From the NCBI GenBank assembly GCA_019058135.1, contig JAHLWE010000356.1, positions 1 to 22,977 of the forward strand: 22,977 nt of DNA, given 5' to 3'. This stretch comes from Promethearchaeota archaeon (GTDB lineage: Archaea; Asgardarchaeota; Lokiarchaeia; Sigyniarchaeales; SOKP01). The position numbers were made by a program, and so were the translations under genes. Positions 15,167 through 22,977 of the stretch are shown here, piece by piece. Numbering within the stretch: the stretch's first letter is position 1; the number at the start of each line of letters is the position of its first letter. The notes under the pieces are model-generated. The model did no database searches. It was not told the DNA's origin and saw nothing but the letters and a program-made list of their open reading frames with translations.

Positions 15167-15664
15167 TTACTCTTCAATTCCAATATTTTTTTTGCTTGCT
15201 TTATGAAGATATTTGATTCTCGCAAATTCACAGATCTTTTTTATCTCTTCAATTCTTTCAGAAGGTAAATCAGATTCTTTCATTACAGTACCATTTTCTA
15301 AAAACCTTTTACACATTTTAACATATTTCTTCAATTGAGGAATATTATATCCTTTTTTAAAAGCTTCATTTCTAAGTGATAAGATAAATAAAGGTATATT
15401 AATACCCTCTTTGGGACAAATTTTTGAACATTTGTTACATAAAAAGCAATACCATATGTCTTCTTCTTTTAAAATTGACTCATCTCCAATCAAAACTTTT
15501 TCAACTATTTTCCGAATATTAAAATCCGAGATTTTACTCGCTGGACAATCACCAACACACTTCCCACAACTAATACATTGGATAATATTCCAGTTTTCAT
15601 CAACATCTGTAATTATTCGATTGAAAAAATCCCAATTATTTTTTGATTCGTTTTTGATAGCCAT
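15167..15664 (-). CDS. hdrC: Heterodisulfide reductase subunit C-like 2x[4Fe-4S] protein
   Basis: The 165-residue protein has two ferredoxin-type cluster motifs, CISCGKCVGDCP (C30, C33, C36, C40) and CFLCNKCSKICP (C73, C76, C79, C83). A helical C-terminal part follows. This is the HdrC plan: HdrC passes electrons from HdrA to the clusters of HdrB, whose gene follows 23 bases downstream. No HdrA or MvhD gene is adjacent, but an hdrA-like gene begins at the left edge of the window. HdrC-like domains also occur in other Fe-S oxidoreductases, but the hdrC-hdrB gene pair supports this name. The ATG at 15664 follows a GGAAG-containing leader. Confidence 0.88.
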   Translation of the reverse strand: MAIKNESKNNWDFFNRIITDVDENWNIIQCISCGKCVGDCPASKISDFNIRKIVEKVLIGDESILKEEDIWYCFLCNKCSKICPKEGINIPLFILSLRNEAFKKGYNIPQLKKYVKMCKRFLENGTVMKESDLPSERIEEIKKICEFARIKYLHKASKKNIGIEE

Positions 15665-15834
15665 CTTTAATGATTTCTTCCAAATTTTCTATATCTTAAA
15701 TTATCTCAATTCTCTATATATAAAAATCAATAAAAAAGTTAATTGATTTTAATTTATAAAATATTTTCACAAATTTTTTATTTTGATTTAATTAAAGTCC
15801 TTATTTCAACTCATTCAAAAAAAAGAAAAACGAA

Positions 15835-16881
15835 TTATTTTTCTAATTCTTTAAAATATGGAATAATTTTATCTCTAAAAATTTCATAGACTTTATTTAC
15901 ATCCGGCCCTCTGTTCATTATTGTTAAATGTGTTGCTCCAGCTTCTTTATATTTCTCTATGCTTGCTATAACATCATCTATTGTTCCCAAACAATTAAAA
16001 TCTTGAAGAATAGTTTTGGGTAGTTGGTCTACATATTTTAATAACTCCATTGCACCCTCACTGCTCATATCAAAATTATGAATAGTTAAATCACTGGATA
16101 AATTTATATTTGGATAAGCTTCATTGAGTATTGATGTATTGAGTAAGTAAGATCCCTTAAAGAATTCGCACCTTTTAATTGCATTTTCTGGATTTTTATC
16201 ATCGATTGCCACAAAACAATCATATACATAATCAATCTCCGAAGGATCCCGACCAGCTTTCTTTGCAGCATCAGCCACTCTCTCTTTATTTTTTTTATAT
16301 ACCCAAGGAGGTTGATAAAGTGGATACCATCCATCTCCTAATTCTCCAGTCAATTGGCGAGTTTTTGGACCATTTCCAGCAATGTAAATTGGTGGGCTTT
16401 TTTGAATCGGTTTTATTTGAATATAAGCCTTTTTCATCTCTCCCCAGAATTCACTTTTTGCATTAACTTTTCTTTTAGTCCAAAAATCTCTCATTAGAAT
16501 TATATATTCTCTCAATTTAGTTAAGGATCTTTTCCGATTCATTCCATACATGTCAATATTCATCGCCTCACCAGCTCCAATACCAAACATAGCTCTACCA
16601 TTGCTAATATGGTCTAAGGTAGCCACTTTATGAGCCATTAGAGCAGGATGGAAACGATGACAATCAGAAACTCCGGTACATAAAGAAACCTTATTCGTTA
16701 TCACTGCCAATGCCGATAAAAAACTAAAAGCATCAAAGCATATACCTGGTCCTGGCGGTAACATAGCTGTGTGATCAGCATAAAAAACGGAATTAAAGCC
16801 ACATTCCTCAGCTTTCTTTGTCCCTTTAAACATATATTCAATACGTGGTGTAGGTACAGGTATATGAAATCCAAACTTCAT
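15835..16881 (-). CDS. LLM-class oxidoreductase, probably F420-dependent
   Basis: The 348-residue protein is a bacterial-luciferase-like (LLM) TIM barrel, with the start MKFGFHIPVPTPRIEYMF, the segment FNSVFYADHT at about 29-38, ATLDHISNGRAMFGIGAGEAMNIDMYG at about 86-112, and IYIAGNGPKTRQLTGELGDGWYP at about 164-186. The GxGAGEAMN pattern is common in F420-using members such as F420-dependent alcohol and glucose-6-phosphate dehydrogenases and Mer. Mer itself (methylene-tetrahydromethanopterin reductase) belongs here, but I see no residue that singles it out, so the substrate is left open. The gene is a separate unit on the same strand as hdrCB, 170 bases upstream of hdrC, an AT-rich gap with nothing recognised. 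The cofactor could also be FMN. Confidence 0.85.
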   Translation of the reverse strand: MKFGFHIPVPTPRIEYMFKGTKKAEECGFNSVFYADHTAMLPPGPGICFDAFSFLSALAVITNKVSLCTGVSDCHRFHPALMAHKVATLDHISNGRAMFGIGAGEAMNIDMYGMNRKRSLTKLREYIILMRDFWTKRKVNAKSEFWGEMKKAYIQIKPIQKSPPIYIAGNGPKTRQLTGELGDGWYPLYQPPWVYKKNKERVADAAKKAGRDPSEIDYVYDCFVAIDDKNPENAIKRCEFFKGSYLLNTSILNEAYPNINLSSDLTIHNFDMSSEGAMELLKYVDQLPKTILQDFNCLGTIDDVIASIEKYKEAGATHLTIMNRGPDVNKVYEIFRDKIIPYFKELEK

Positions 16882-17008
16882 ATTTTTAAAAATTGTCTAA
16901 ACCTATTAAAAATTTAGTATTAAAAATAAAAATTAAAACTAAATTTCTTTTCTTCAGATGTGAAACCTTACCAATTTAAAATTAATCCTTAAATTTTTTG
17001 GGAATATT

Positions 17009-17599
17009 TTAAGGTAAAAGTAAATTAAACTTCTTTTTAATGAATACAAATATAAAAACTGAAAGAAATAATGAATAAAATAAAATGATTTGAACAGCAA
17101 TTATTGGAGCATCAATATTTAACATTAAATACATTCGATATAAGTCATCATAAAGAAAAGCCCAACACATCCAAAAAATACTACTCCAATATAAACCTTG
17201 TTTTGAAAATTTAATCTTTAAGGATACTATTAAAAATAATTGAAATAATGCAATAATAAAATGTAATAGAAAATTTCTAAAAAATGACATCAAATCATCT
17301 ATTATAGGTATAAGTAAAATACACATTGATATGAACCAGCAAAATGATAAAGAAAGCATAGAATTTAAAAGGGCATTTTCAAATTTAGTTAAGAATGTTA
17401 AAGAAATCAACAATAATGATAAAAATGTAGTATTTAATACGACTTCAAAATTAGATGTAAAAAAAGCTAATAGCCCTACTAAGATTAAGATAAAGAAAAA
17501 TCCAAAGCCGTAATAATTTACAATTTTATTTAGAACTTTATTTGATATTACTGGAAAATTTTGATTTTCAATTTCTGATAGTTTATTTAATTCTTTCAT
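17009..17599 (-). CDS. Uncharacterised six-helix membrane protein in the P-type ATPase operon
   Basis: The 196-residue protein has a short polar N-terminus (about 1-28) and about six hydrophobic segments near residues 30-50, 54-72, 78-98, 106-127, 134-155 and 164-190. It ends in a basic stretch (KKKF). I recognise no family motif. A WMCWAFLYDDLYRMY segment at about 143-157 has clustered aromatic and acidic residues near a membrane edge. It is the last gene of the leftward series after two P-type ATPases and a 36-residue membrane peptide, 21 bases after the latter. It could be an accessory or regulator of the pumps, by position only. The ATG at 17599 has only a purine-rich leader, with no classic ribosome-binding site. 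Confidence 0.65.
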   Translation of the reverse strand: MKELNKLSEIENQNFPVISNKVLNKIVNYYGFGFFFILILVGLLAFFTSNFEVVLNTTFLSLLLISLTFLTKFENALLNSMLSLSFCWFISMCILLIPIIDDLMSFFRNFLLHFIIALFQLFLIVSLKIKFSKQGLYWSSIFWMCWAFLYDDLYRMYLMLNIDAPIIAVQIILFYSLFLSVFIFVFIKKKFNLLLP

Positions 17600-17620
17600 T
17601 TTTTCTTTTTTTTATTCAAA

Positions 17621-17731
17621 TTAAAATTTTAAGCCATAATTTATTTGAACATAAAGCCACAGCAAACCAAGAATAGAAAAGCAAAACAAAAAGATTACTA
17701 TAATAAAGTCGTGAAAACTAACTTTTCCCAT
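17621..17731 (-). CDS. 36-residue single-helix membrane protein (small ORF)
   Basis: Between the P-type ATPase stop and the six-helix protein gene, a leftward ATG (17731-17729) opens 36 codons. The product begins MGKVSFHDF, continues with one long hydrophobic helix (about residues 9-27, ending LLWLYV) and ends QINYGLKF before TAA. Small single-helix subunits accompany some P-type pumps (KdpF with KdpB; sarcolipin and phospholamban with Ca-ATPase). The composition and tight placement (47 bases after the ATPase, 21 before the next gene) make a real gene plausible. There is no strong ribosome-binding site, and chance hydrophobic ORFs are possible in AT-rich DNA. Confidence 0.5.
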   Translation of the reverse strand: MGKVSFHDFIIVIFLFCFSILGLLWLYVQINYGLKF

Positions 17732-17778
17732 GTTAATCAGTATTTAATTCTTCAATTATTTTTTATAATAAATAGAAA

Positions 17779-20664
17779 TTATAAGTAAATTACTTTTTTT
17801 CGGGCGTAATACTTTACTAGTTCAAAACCTACAATTGTTATTGATGAAATTAAGAAACAAATTAGCCAATCTAATGCGGTTAGATACATAAACATGAAAT
17901 TAATCCCGATATGCGCTAAGCCTACTTGAAATCCGGGAAAATACATTAATAATAGAAATACAGCAAATAGAAAGCCTAGAATTAAATACATTCTTTTATT
18001 ACTTTCTTCTTTTATGCTTTTTATCAAAGATTTATTAGGACGTCTTATTTGTAGAACTAAAATTGTTTCAGAGAAAAATAATGTAGTCATTAGCATAGTA
18101 AGTGTCTTAACAACGTTTAAATCAATACCTGGAGTCAAAAACATTGTTTCAGTTGTGAAAAGATAACCAGCATTTAGAATATTAAATTCATAATTCAATG
18201 GAAAAACGGGATATATTCCTGTAATACAAATGGAATAAATAATCCCCATACTAATTGCAAGTAATCCACCAAATATTAGAAGTAATATAATAATATTTTT
18301 ATTTAAAATTTCTTCGGAATCACGAGGGTTCTCTTTCATTATGTCTTTAGATGTAGTATCGAAAGTCAAAACCAGACCTGGGAAAGTATGAAGAGTAATT
18401 GACAAGAAAATCCATTGTAAGTAATATTCATCCGTTAGGAAATATGGCATTCCTAAAATGGCAAATAAAATAAATTGAAAAATCCCTTCAAATAAATTTA
18501 TACTTATGTAAAAAAATACTACTGTTCGAATTCTTGTAAAAATTCCTCGGCCTTCTTGAATTCCTTCAACAATAGAAATAAATGAATCATCAGAAATTAC
18601 CATATCAGAAGCTTCTTTCGCAACATCAGTTCCTTGTATTCCCATGGCGATACCCGCATCCGCCATATTTAAAGCTAAAGCGTCATTAACTCCATCTCCT
18701 GTCATCGCAACAACTTTCTTCTGTTCTTGATATTTTTCAACGATATCTTGTTTGTGTTCAGGAGACACCCTTGCAAAAACCCTCACTTTATTTAACTCCT
18801 CAAATGATTCAATAGACTTTATTTGATTCCCTTCTACTACCAATTCTCCCTCAGATAAGATTGCTATTTGAGATGCAATTGCTTTTGCGGTATTTAGGGA
18901 ATCTCCAGTTATCATTATAACTTCTACTCCAGCATTGTTGCATAATTCAACGGATTCTTTTACACCTTCTCTTGGAGGATCTAAAATTGTAACAAATCCA
19001 ATATAAATCATATCTTTTTCGCAATTTTCTCTACTTTCCTCGAGATTTTCAGGTAGGATGTCTATTTTTTTATAACATAGACTCAATATCCTGTATCCCA
19101 TGTTTGCATATTTATTAACATTATTCAGAATCTCCTGTTTCAAGTCTTCAGGTAGATCAACTTCTTTATTATGATATAAAACTCGTTTACATTGCGGAAT
19201 CAAAACTTCAGTTGCCCCTTTCGTAAAGGAGTAAAATTCTTTTTCTTTTTTATATATTTTAGTCATTCTTTTTATTGAAGAATCAAATGGATATTCTCTT
19301 ATGAATTTAAACTCTTCATCAACATTATAATCTTGTATGGATTTTTGATATAATACATTAAGGGCTCCTTCAGTTGGCGAGCCAATTATATCATATTTAT
19401 TAATAAATTTTTGACCTTTTGCGGCAGTTTTAACCTCTTTTTTAACTAAAGCTGAATTATTATTAAGAAACCCTGAAATCAGCAATAATTTCAACTGAGG
19501 ATATTTTTCTATATTTTTAATAATTTTAGGATTCTTTATATCATCCATCAAAATGATGTCTCCTTCTGGATTATAGCCACTTCCAGAAATTTTAAATATT
19601 GAACCATTTACCCAAACATATTGCACACACATTTGGTTTTTAGTTAAAGTCCCAGTCTTATCTGAACATACAACGCTTACTCTCCCTAAGCTATCAACTG
19701 AGGCAAGATTTCGAATCACAACTCCTTTTTGAGCCATAAATAAAACTCCAGTTAATAATACAATCGTTGTAAGTAGAGGTATGTTAATAGGCATTATGTC
19801 CATTGCCGAGTTTAAACTATCTACTATTTCAAAAGTTGTAAATTGACTCATGATCCATTTAATCATTAACGTTCCGAACCAGAATATCAAAACTGCTAAT
19901 CCTAGCCATTTTCCAAAGTTATTCATCTTTTCTCTTATAGGAATTTCACTTGTTCCTGCTTCTTCCATTAAATGTGAGATTTTACCAATTTCAGTATTGC
20001 CACCAGTCCTAACTGTTATTGCTTTACCATTTCCTGTTGCAATAAATGTTCCGTAGAAAATCATATTTTTCCGTTCTGAAATAGGAATTTTTTCCTCACT
20101 AAGAGGTGTTCCTTTCTCTAATTTTTTTACTGGCTCACTCTCCCCCGTTAGACTAGATTCATTAACCAATAAATTTGAGGATTCAATAATCCTAGCATCT
20201 GCTGGAATTCTATCTCCTTGATTTAAAACTAATAAATCGCCTGGAACAACATTATTTGTGGGTATTTGTTTCTTTTCACTATCTCTCATAACAACAGTGG
20301 TAGGTGCAGATAATTGTCTTAATGCTTGAAGCTTCTTTGTAGCACGATATTGCTGAACAATTGCTACGACACAATTCATTCCGACAATTCCTAAAGTTAA
20401 AAAAACTACTCCTAGATTTCCTTCTTCTAAAAATACAACAGCTAAAAATAGGATTAAAGCACCTATTAAATATATTACTATAAGCCAATTGAAAAGAGGT
20501 GCTAAATATACTTTAAAAATAGATTTCTTAACTTTAGGAATCTCATTTAATCCATATAATTCGAGCCTTTTCTTAACCTCAATCTCAGTTAATCCAGCAT
20601 TTTCATTAGTTTGAAAAATTTCGCGAATTTCTTGAATAGATTTATTATAATAAATATCGTTCAT
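17779..20664 (-). CDS. P-type cation-transporting ATPase with atypical ion-site residues
   Basis: The complete 961-residue P-type ATPase has a cation-ATPase N-terminal region (about 5-70), the actuator loop TGES at 173-176, the phosphorylation site DKTGT (D335), nucleotide-domain FDSS-KRM and KGA (482-484), and the hinge TGDGVNDA at 655-662. About ten membrane helices are expected. The layout is like P2 (Ca/Na-type) pumps. M5 keeps N723 and E726 (ISINLFE), matching the ion-binding Asn/Glu of Ca-ATPase. However, M4 reads PINIP (292-296) in place of PEGLP, so the key Glu is missing, and M6 has LHTFP with H759 where P2 pumps have the key Asp. The transported ion therefore cannot be assigned. The start follows GTGAA, and the second ATPase gene lies 59 bases upstream. 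Confidence 0.92.
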   Translation of the reverse strand: MNDIYYNKSIQEIREIFQTNENAGLTEIEVKKRLELYGLNEIPKVKKSIFKVYLAPLFNWLIVIYLIGALILFLAVVFLEEGNLGVVFLTLGIVGMNCVVAIVQQYRATKKLQALRQLSAPTTVVMRDSEKKQIPTNNVVPGDLLVLNQGDRIPADARIIESSNLLVNESSLTGESEPVKKLEKGTPLSEEKIPISERKNMIFYGTFIATGNGKAITVRTGGNTEIGKISHLMEEAGTSEIPIREKMNNFGKWLGLAVLIFWFGTLMIKWIMSQFTTFEIVDSLNSAMDIMPINIPLLTTIVLLTGVLFMAQKGVVIRNLASVDSLGRVSVVCSDKTGTLTKNQMCVQYVWVNGSIFKISGSGYNPEGDIILMDDIKNPKIIKNIEKYPQLKLLLISGFLNNNSALVKKEVKTAAKGQKFINKYDIIGSPTEGALNVLYQKSIQDYNVDEEFKFIREYPFDSSIKRMTKIYKKEKEFYSFTKGATEVLIPQCKRVLYHNKEVDLPEDLKQEILNNVNKYANMGYRILSLCYKKIDILPENLEESRENCEKDMIYIGFVTILDPPREGVKESVELCNNAGVEVIMITGDSLNTAKAIASQIAILSEGELVVEGNQIKSIESFEELNKVRVFARVSPEHKQDIVEKYQEQKKVVAMTGDGVNDALALNMADAGIAMGIQGTDVAKEASDMVISDDSFISIVEGIQEGRGIFTRIRTVVFFYISINLFEGIFQFILFAILGMPYFLTDEYYLQWIFLSITLHTFPGLVLTFDTTSKDIMKENPRDSEEILNKNIIILLLIFGGLLAISMGIIYSICITGIYPVFPLNYEFNILNAGYLFTTETMFLTPGIDLNVVKTLTMLMTTLFFSETILVLQIRRPNKSLIKSIKEESNKRMYLILGFLFAVFLLLMYFPGFQVGLAHIGINFMFMYLTALDWLICFLISSITIVGFELVKYYARKKVIYL

Positions 20665-20723
20665 TAAAATTTCACTTTTTTTATCTTACTACCAACATAA
20701 TAAATAAACTTTAAAAATTTTGA

Positions 20724-22977
20724 TTAGAAAAATGTTTTTCGTTTTCTTGCAAAGTATTTGAGAAGTTCTACTCCAACAACACTTTGAGCAACAAAAACAA
20801 GGATCCAAATCCAATCTGTTGGACCCAAAAATATATAATTTAGTTGAAAATTTAAACCTAGAACATCATTTATCGCATAATTGACAGGATATGAAAATAT
20901 TATAAATAAAACGTGTAATAAAACACAAAACATACTCATACCCATTAAATATTTGTCGAATTCATTGATAAAACTTTGTTTGAATGAATTATTTGGACGT
21001 CGTATGCTCCAAATAAAAGTTGTTTCAGAGAAAAATAATACCGTCATACTCATAGTTCTAGCTTTTTGGTGTGCTAAATTCATTGGCATAATTAACCTAT
21101 CTGAACCATATAACTCCTCCGGTAAGATATAACTCAGATTTGGATCCAAATTAAACTCATTTATAGGTATTACACCAAAAAACGTTAAATAATATGATAA
21201 AACAAATCCTAAACCCATTAAAGCAGCTTGAACAATTAATAACACAATTAATTGCCTATTTAATATTTCTTCCTCATTTTTTGGAGGTTCTTTCATAATA
21301 TCTTTTGGAACTGTATCTACTACTAAAGCAAGTGATGGGAAAGAATGAACAATTGCAAACACATATATATGTTGCCAATTATTAAACAACTTAAATCCAA
21401 CTATTGGAAGAAATTCAGAAGTAAAAAAGAAAACTGCTTCCACAATATTTATGCAAATGAAGAAAAATATTATTACTCTAATTCTAGAAAAAATTCCACG
21501 ACCAATTCTCACTCCTTTTTCTATTGATACAAAATTATCATCAGAGATTACCATATCAGATACTTCTTTTGCAACATCAGTCCCAGTTATACCCATTGCA
21601 ATCCCAGTATTAGCTAATTTAAGTGCAAGAGAATCATTAATTCCATCTCCAGTCATTGCTACGATACGATCTTGTTCTTGGTATCTACTAATAATTTTTT
21701 CTTTATCAGATGGAACCACTCTCGCAAAAACAGATACTTTATTGAAATCTTCTATTGGTAAAAGCTCAATATCTTTTCCCTCAACAACGAAATCCCCCTC
21801 ATCAAAAAGGTTAATATTTTTTGCTATTGCTTCGGCTGTTGCTGGATGATCACCTGTGATCATGACTACGTCGATTCCTGCAGATTTACAATTTCCAACG
21901 GATTCAATTACTCCTTCACGAGGTGGATCTAAAATTACTACAAATCCTAAGAACACTAAATTAATTTCAATTTCATCTCGATTAAATTTTTCATTTTTCG
22001 CTATAGGTTTATCTATTTCTTTATAGGCAATACTTAATGTTCGATATCCACTCTCTGCATATTTCTTAATTGAATCCAAAATTTCTGATTGCTTGTCATC
22101 ATTTAATGATATAATTTTTTTATTCAATACAATTTGATTGCATCTTTTCACAATTATTTCAGAAGCACCCTTTACAAATGCATAATATGTTTTTTGTTTC
22201 TTACTTTTAGGTTTATATATTGTGCTCATTCTCTTAACGGAAGAGTCGAATGAAAATTCTTGAATATATTCAAATTCATCTTTTAATTTGTTAAGATCAA
22301 AACCAGCTTTTTCAGCCAATACTAATAATGCAGCTTCCGTCGGGCTCCCTAAAGCACGTCTAATTCTTTTGGTTTTTATTTTTTTTGCTTTTATTTTTAC
22401 CTCTTCTTCAATTATCGAAGAAATATTATTCAAAACCATAGATGTAATAAAAAAATCAAAATGATTTTTCTTATTAAAATTAGCTCGTTGACCATCTATT
22501 TTAATTTCTCCCTCTTTATCATACCCAACACCCGAAACTTCATAGATTTTATCGTCAAACCAAAATTTTATGACAGTCATCTCATTCTTTGTGATTGTTC
22601 CAGTTTTATCTGTACAAATAACTGAGATCCTGCCCATAGATTCTATTGCTGATAAGTTTCGAATTATTACACCAGTTTTTGCTAAATTAAGCACTCCTGT
22701 GAGCATAACCAGTGTTGTCAAAATAGGGAGATTTATAGGGATAACATTCATAGATCTAATTATTGCAGCAATTAATTCTCCTTTGATATTTTCAGAAGTA
22801 AAAATATCAAGTAGTGCTAATACGCTTAATTTATATATCACCAAAATTGAGAGATTTATAAATACGATAATAACTAACCATTTAGCAAAATTGTTCATTT
22901 TTCGAGTTAAAGGGATATCTTCTATACTTCCCATCTCATTTAAGGTTTGAGAGATTTTTCCAATTTCTGTTCTTATT
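20724..22977 (-). CDS. Second P-type cation-transporting ATPase, 5' end outside window
   Basis: The frame stays open to the right edge. The first visible residues (IRTEIGKIS) align with VRTGGNTEIGKIS of the downstream ATPase, so the N-terminus and most of the actuator domain are missing here. Numbering from the internal Met at 22934, visible parts are M4 with PINLP (66-70), phosphorylation Asp109 in CTDKTGT, FDSS-KRM, KGA, TGDGIND, and helices M5-M10. As in its neighbour, M4 lacks the P2 Glu, M5 keeps Asn and Glu (ICINIVE), and M6 has His in the Asp position (IVHSFP). The two proteins share most motifs and even the DIMKEPP/DIMKENP loop and the C-terminal RRPN segment, so they are tandem paralogues. 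They could act as separate pumps or as partners. Confidence 0.92.
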   Translation of the reverse strand, partial: IRTEIGKISQTLNEMGSIEDIPLTRKMNNFAKWLVIIVFINLSILVIYKLSVLALLDIFTSENIKGELIAAIIRSMNVIPINLPILTTLVMLTGVLNLAKTGVIIRNLSAIESMGRISVICTDKTGTITKNEMTVIKFWFDDKIYEVSGVGYDKEGEIKIDGQRANFNKKNHFDFFITSMVLNNISSIIEEEVKIKAKKIKTKRIRRALGSPTEAALLVLAEKAGFDLNKLKDEFEYIQEFSFDSSVKRMSTIYKPKSKKQKTYYAFVKGASEIIVKRCNQIVLNKKIISLNDDKQSEILDSIKKYAESGYRTLSIAYKEIDKPIAKNEKFNRDEIEINLVFLGFVVILDPPREGVIESVGNCKSAGIDVVMITGDHPATAEAIAKNINLFDEGDFVVEGKDIELLPIEDFNKVSVFARVVPSDKEKIISRYQEQDRIVAMTGDGINDSLALKLANTGIAMGITGTDVAKEVSDMVISDDNFVSIEKGVRIGRGIFSRIRVIIFFFICINIVEAVFFFTSEFLPIVGFKLFNNWQHIYVFAIVHSFPSLALVVDTVPKDIMKEPPKNEEEILNRQLIVLLIVQAALMGLGFVLSYYLTFFGVIPINEFNLDPNLSYILPEELYGSDRLIMPMNLAHQKARTMSMTVLFFSETTFIWSIRRPNNSFKQSFINEFDKYLMGMSMFCVLLHVLFIIFSYPVNYAINDVLGLNFQLNYIFLGPTDWIWILVFVAQSVVGVELLKYFARKRKTFF

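Noticed and set aside
15411..15746. Rightward 111-codon ORF opposite the HdrC-like gene
   Set aside because: It lies antisense to a gene with complete cluster motifs and has no family features of its own.
15835..16881. Naming the LLM enzyme Mer (methylene-tetrahydromethanopterin reductase)
   Set aside because: The family fold and the GxGAGEAMN segment are shared by several F420 enzymes, and no residue visible by eye separates Mer from the others.
20881..22950. Several rightward ORFs opposite the second P-type ATPase
   Set aside because: They mirror the intact ATPase frame, have no recognisable motifs or ribosome-binding sites, and are explained as antisense shadows.
1..22977. CRISPR array, tRNA, rRNA, insertion sequence or integrase
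   Set aside because: No regularly spaced repeats, T-loop-like motifs, terminal inverted repeats or transposase/integrase motifs were found on either strand.

Overview
By eye about three quarters of the window is A+T, with short AT-rich gaps, TATA-like boxes, GGTGA or AAAGGA ribosome-binding sites and several TTG starts. The gene set is archaeal and anaerobic: CDP-archaeol synthase (CarS), HdrA/HdrB/HdrC-type heterodisulfide-reductase proteins, the methanogen-type homocysteine synthesis pair, a CooC-type ATPase and an LLM enzyme probably using F420. A decayed secreted protein ends in an IPGFPP + membrane helix + basic tail, like the C-terminal anchors of Lokiarchaeal surface proteins. I infer an Asgard (Lokiarchaeia-like) archaeon. 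No rRNA or tRNA is present to confirm this.

Left part (1-8456): the first 35 codons of an hdrA-like gene run off the left edge. It is divergent from carS. Then follow a YkgJ-type Cys-cluster protein, an orphan N6-adenine DNA methyltransferase, a GC-rich structured island with a possible 21-residue ORF, a truncated ICMT-like methyltransferase, a PAP2 phosphatase, a GT87-type glycosyltransferase and an HGSNAT-like membrane acyltransferase. CarS, PAP2, GT87 and the acyltransferase suggest lipid or cell-envelope assembly.

Middle (8553-11243, minus): a three-gene unit for a secreted anchored protein, an ABC ATPase and an ABC permease. All three genes are broken (two frameshifts, three in-frame stops, one damaged Walker A), so the unit looks like one decaying exporter locus.

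Metabolic part (11431-16881): an HcyBio-CBS protein overlaps a NIL-ferredoxin gene and is followed by a CooC-like ATPase. Known methanogen homologues of the first two make homocysteine from aspartate semialdehyde and reduced sulfur. Converging on them is an HdrC-HdrB pair, then an LLM oxidoreductase.

Right part (17009-22977, minus): two tandem P-type ATPases with atypical ion-site residues, followed by a 36-residue single-helix protein and a six-helix membrane protein. They read as one transport operon of unknown ion. The upstream ATPase runs off the right edge.
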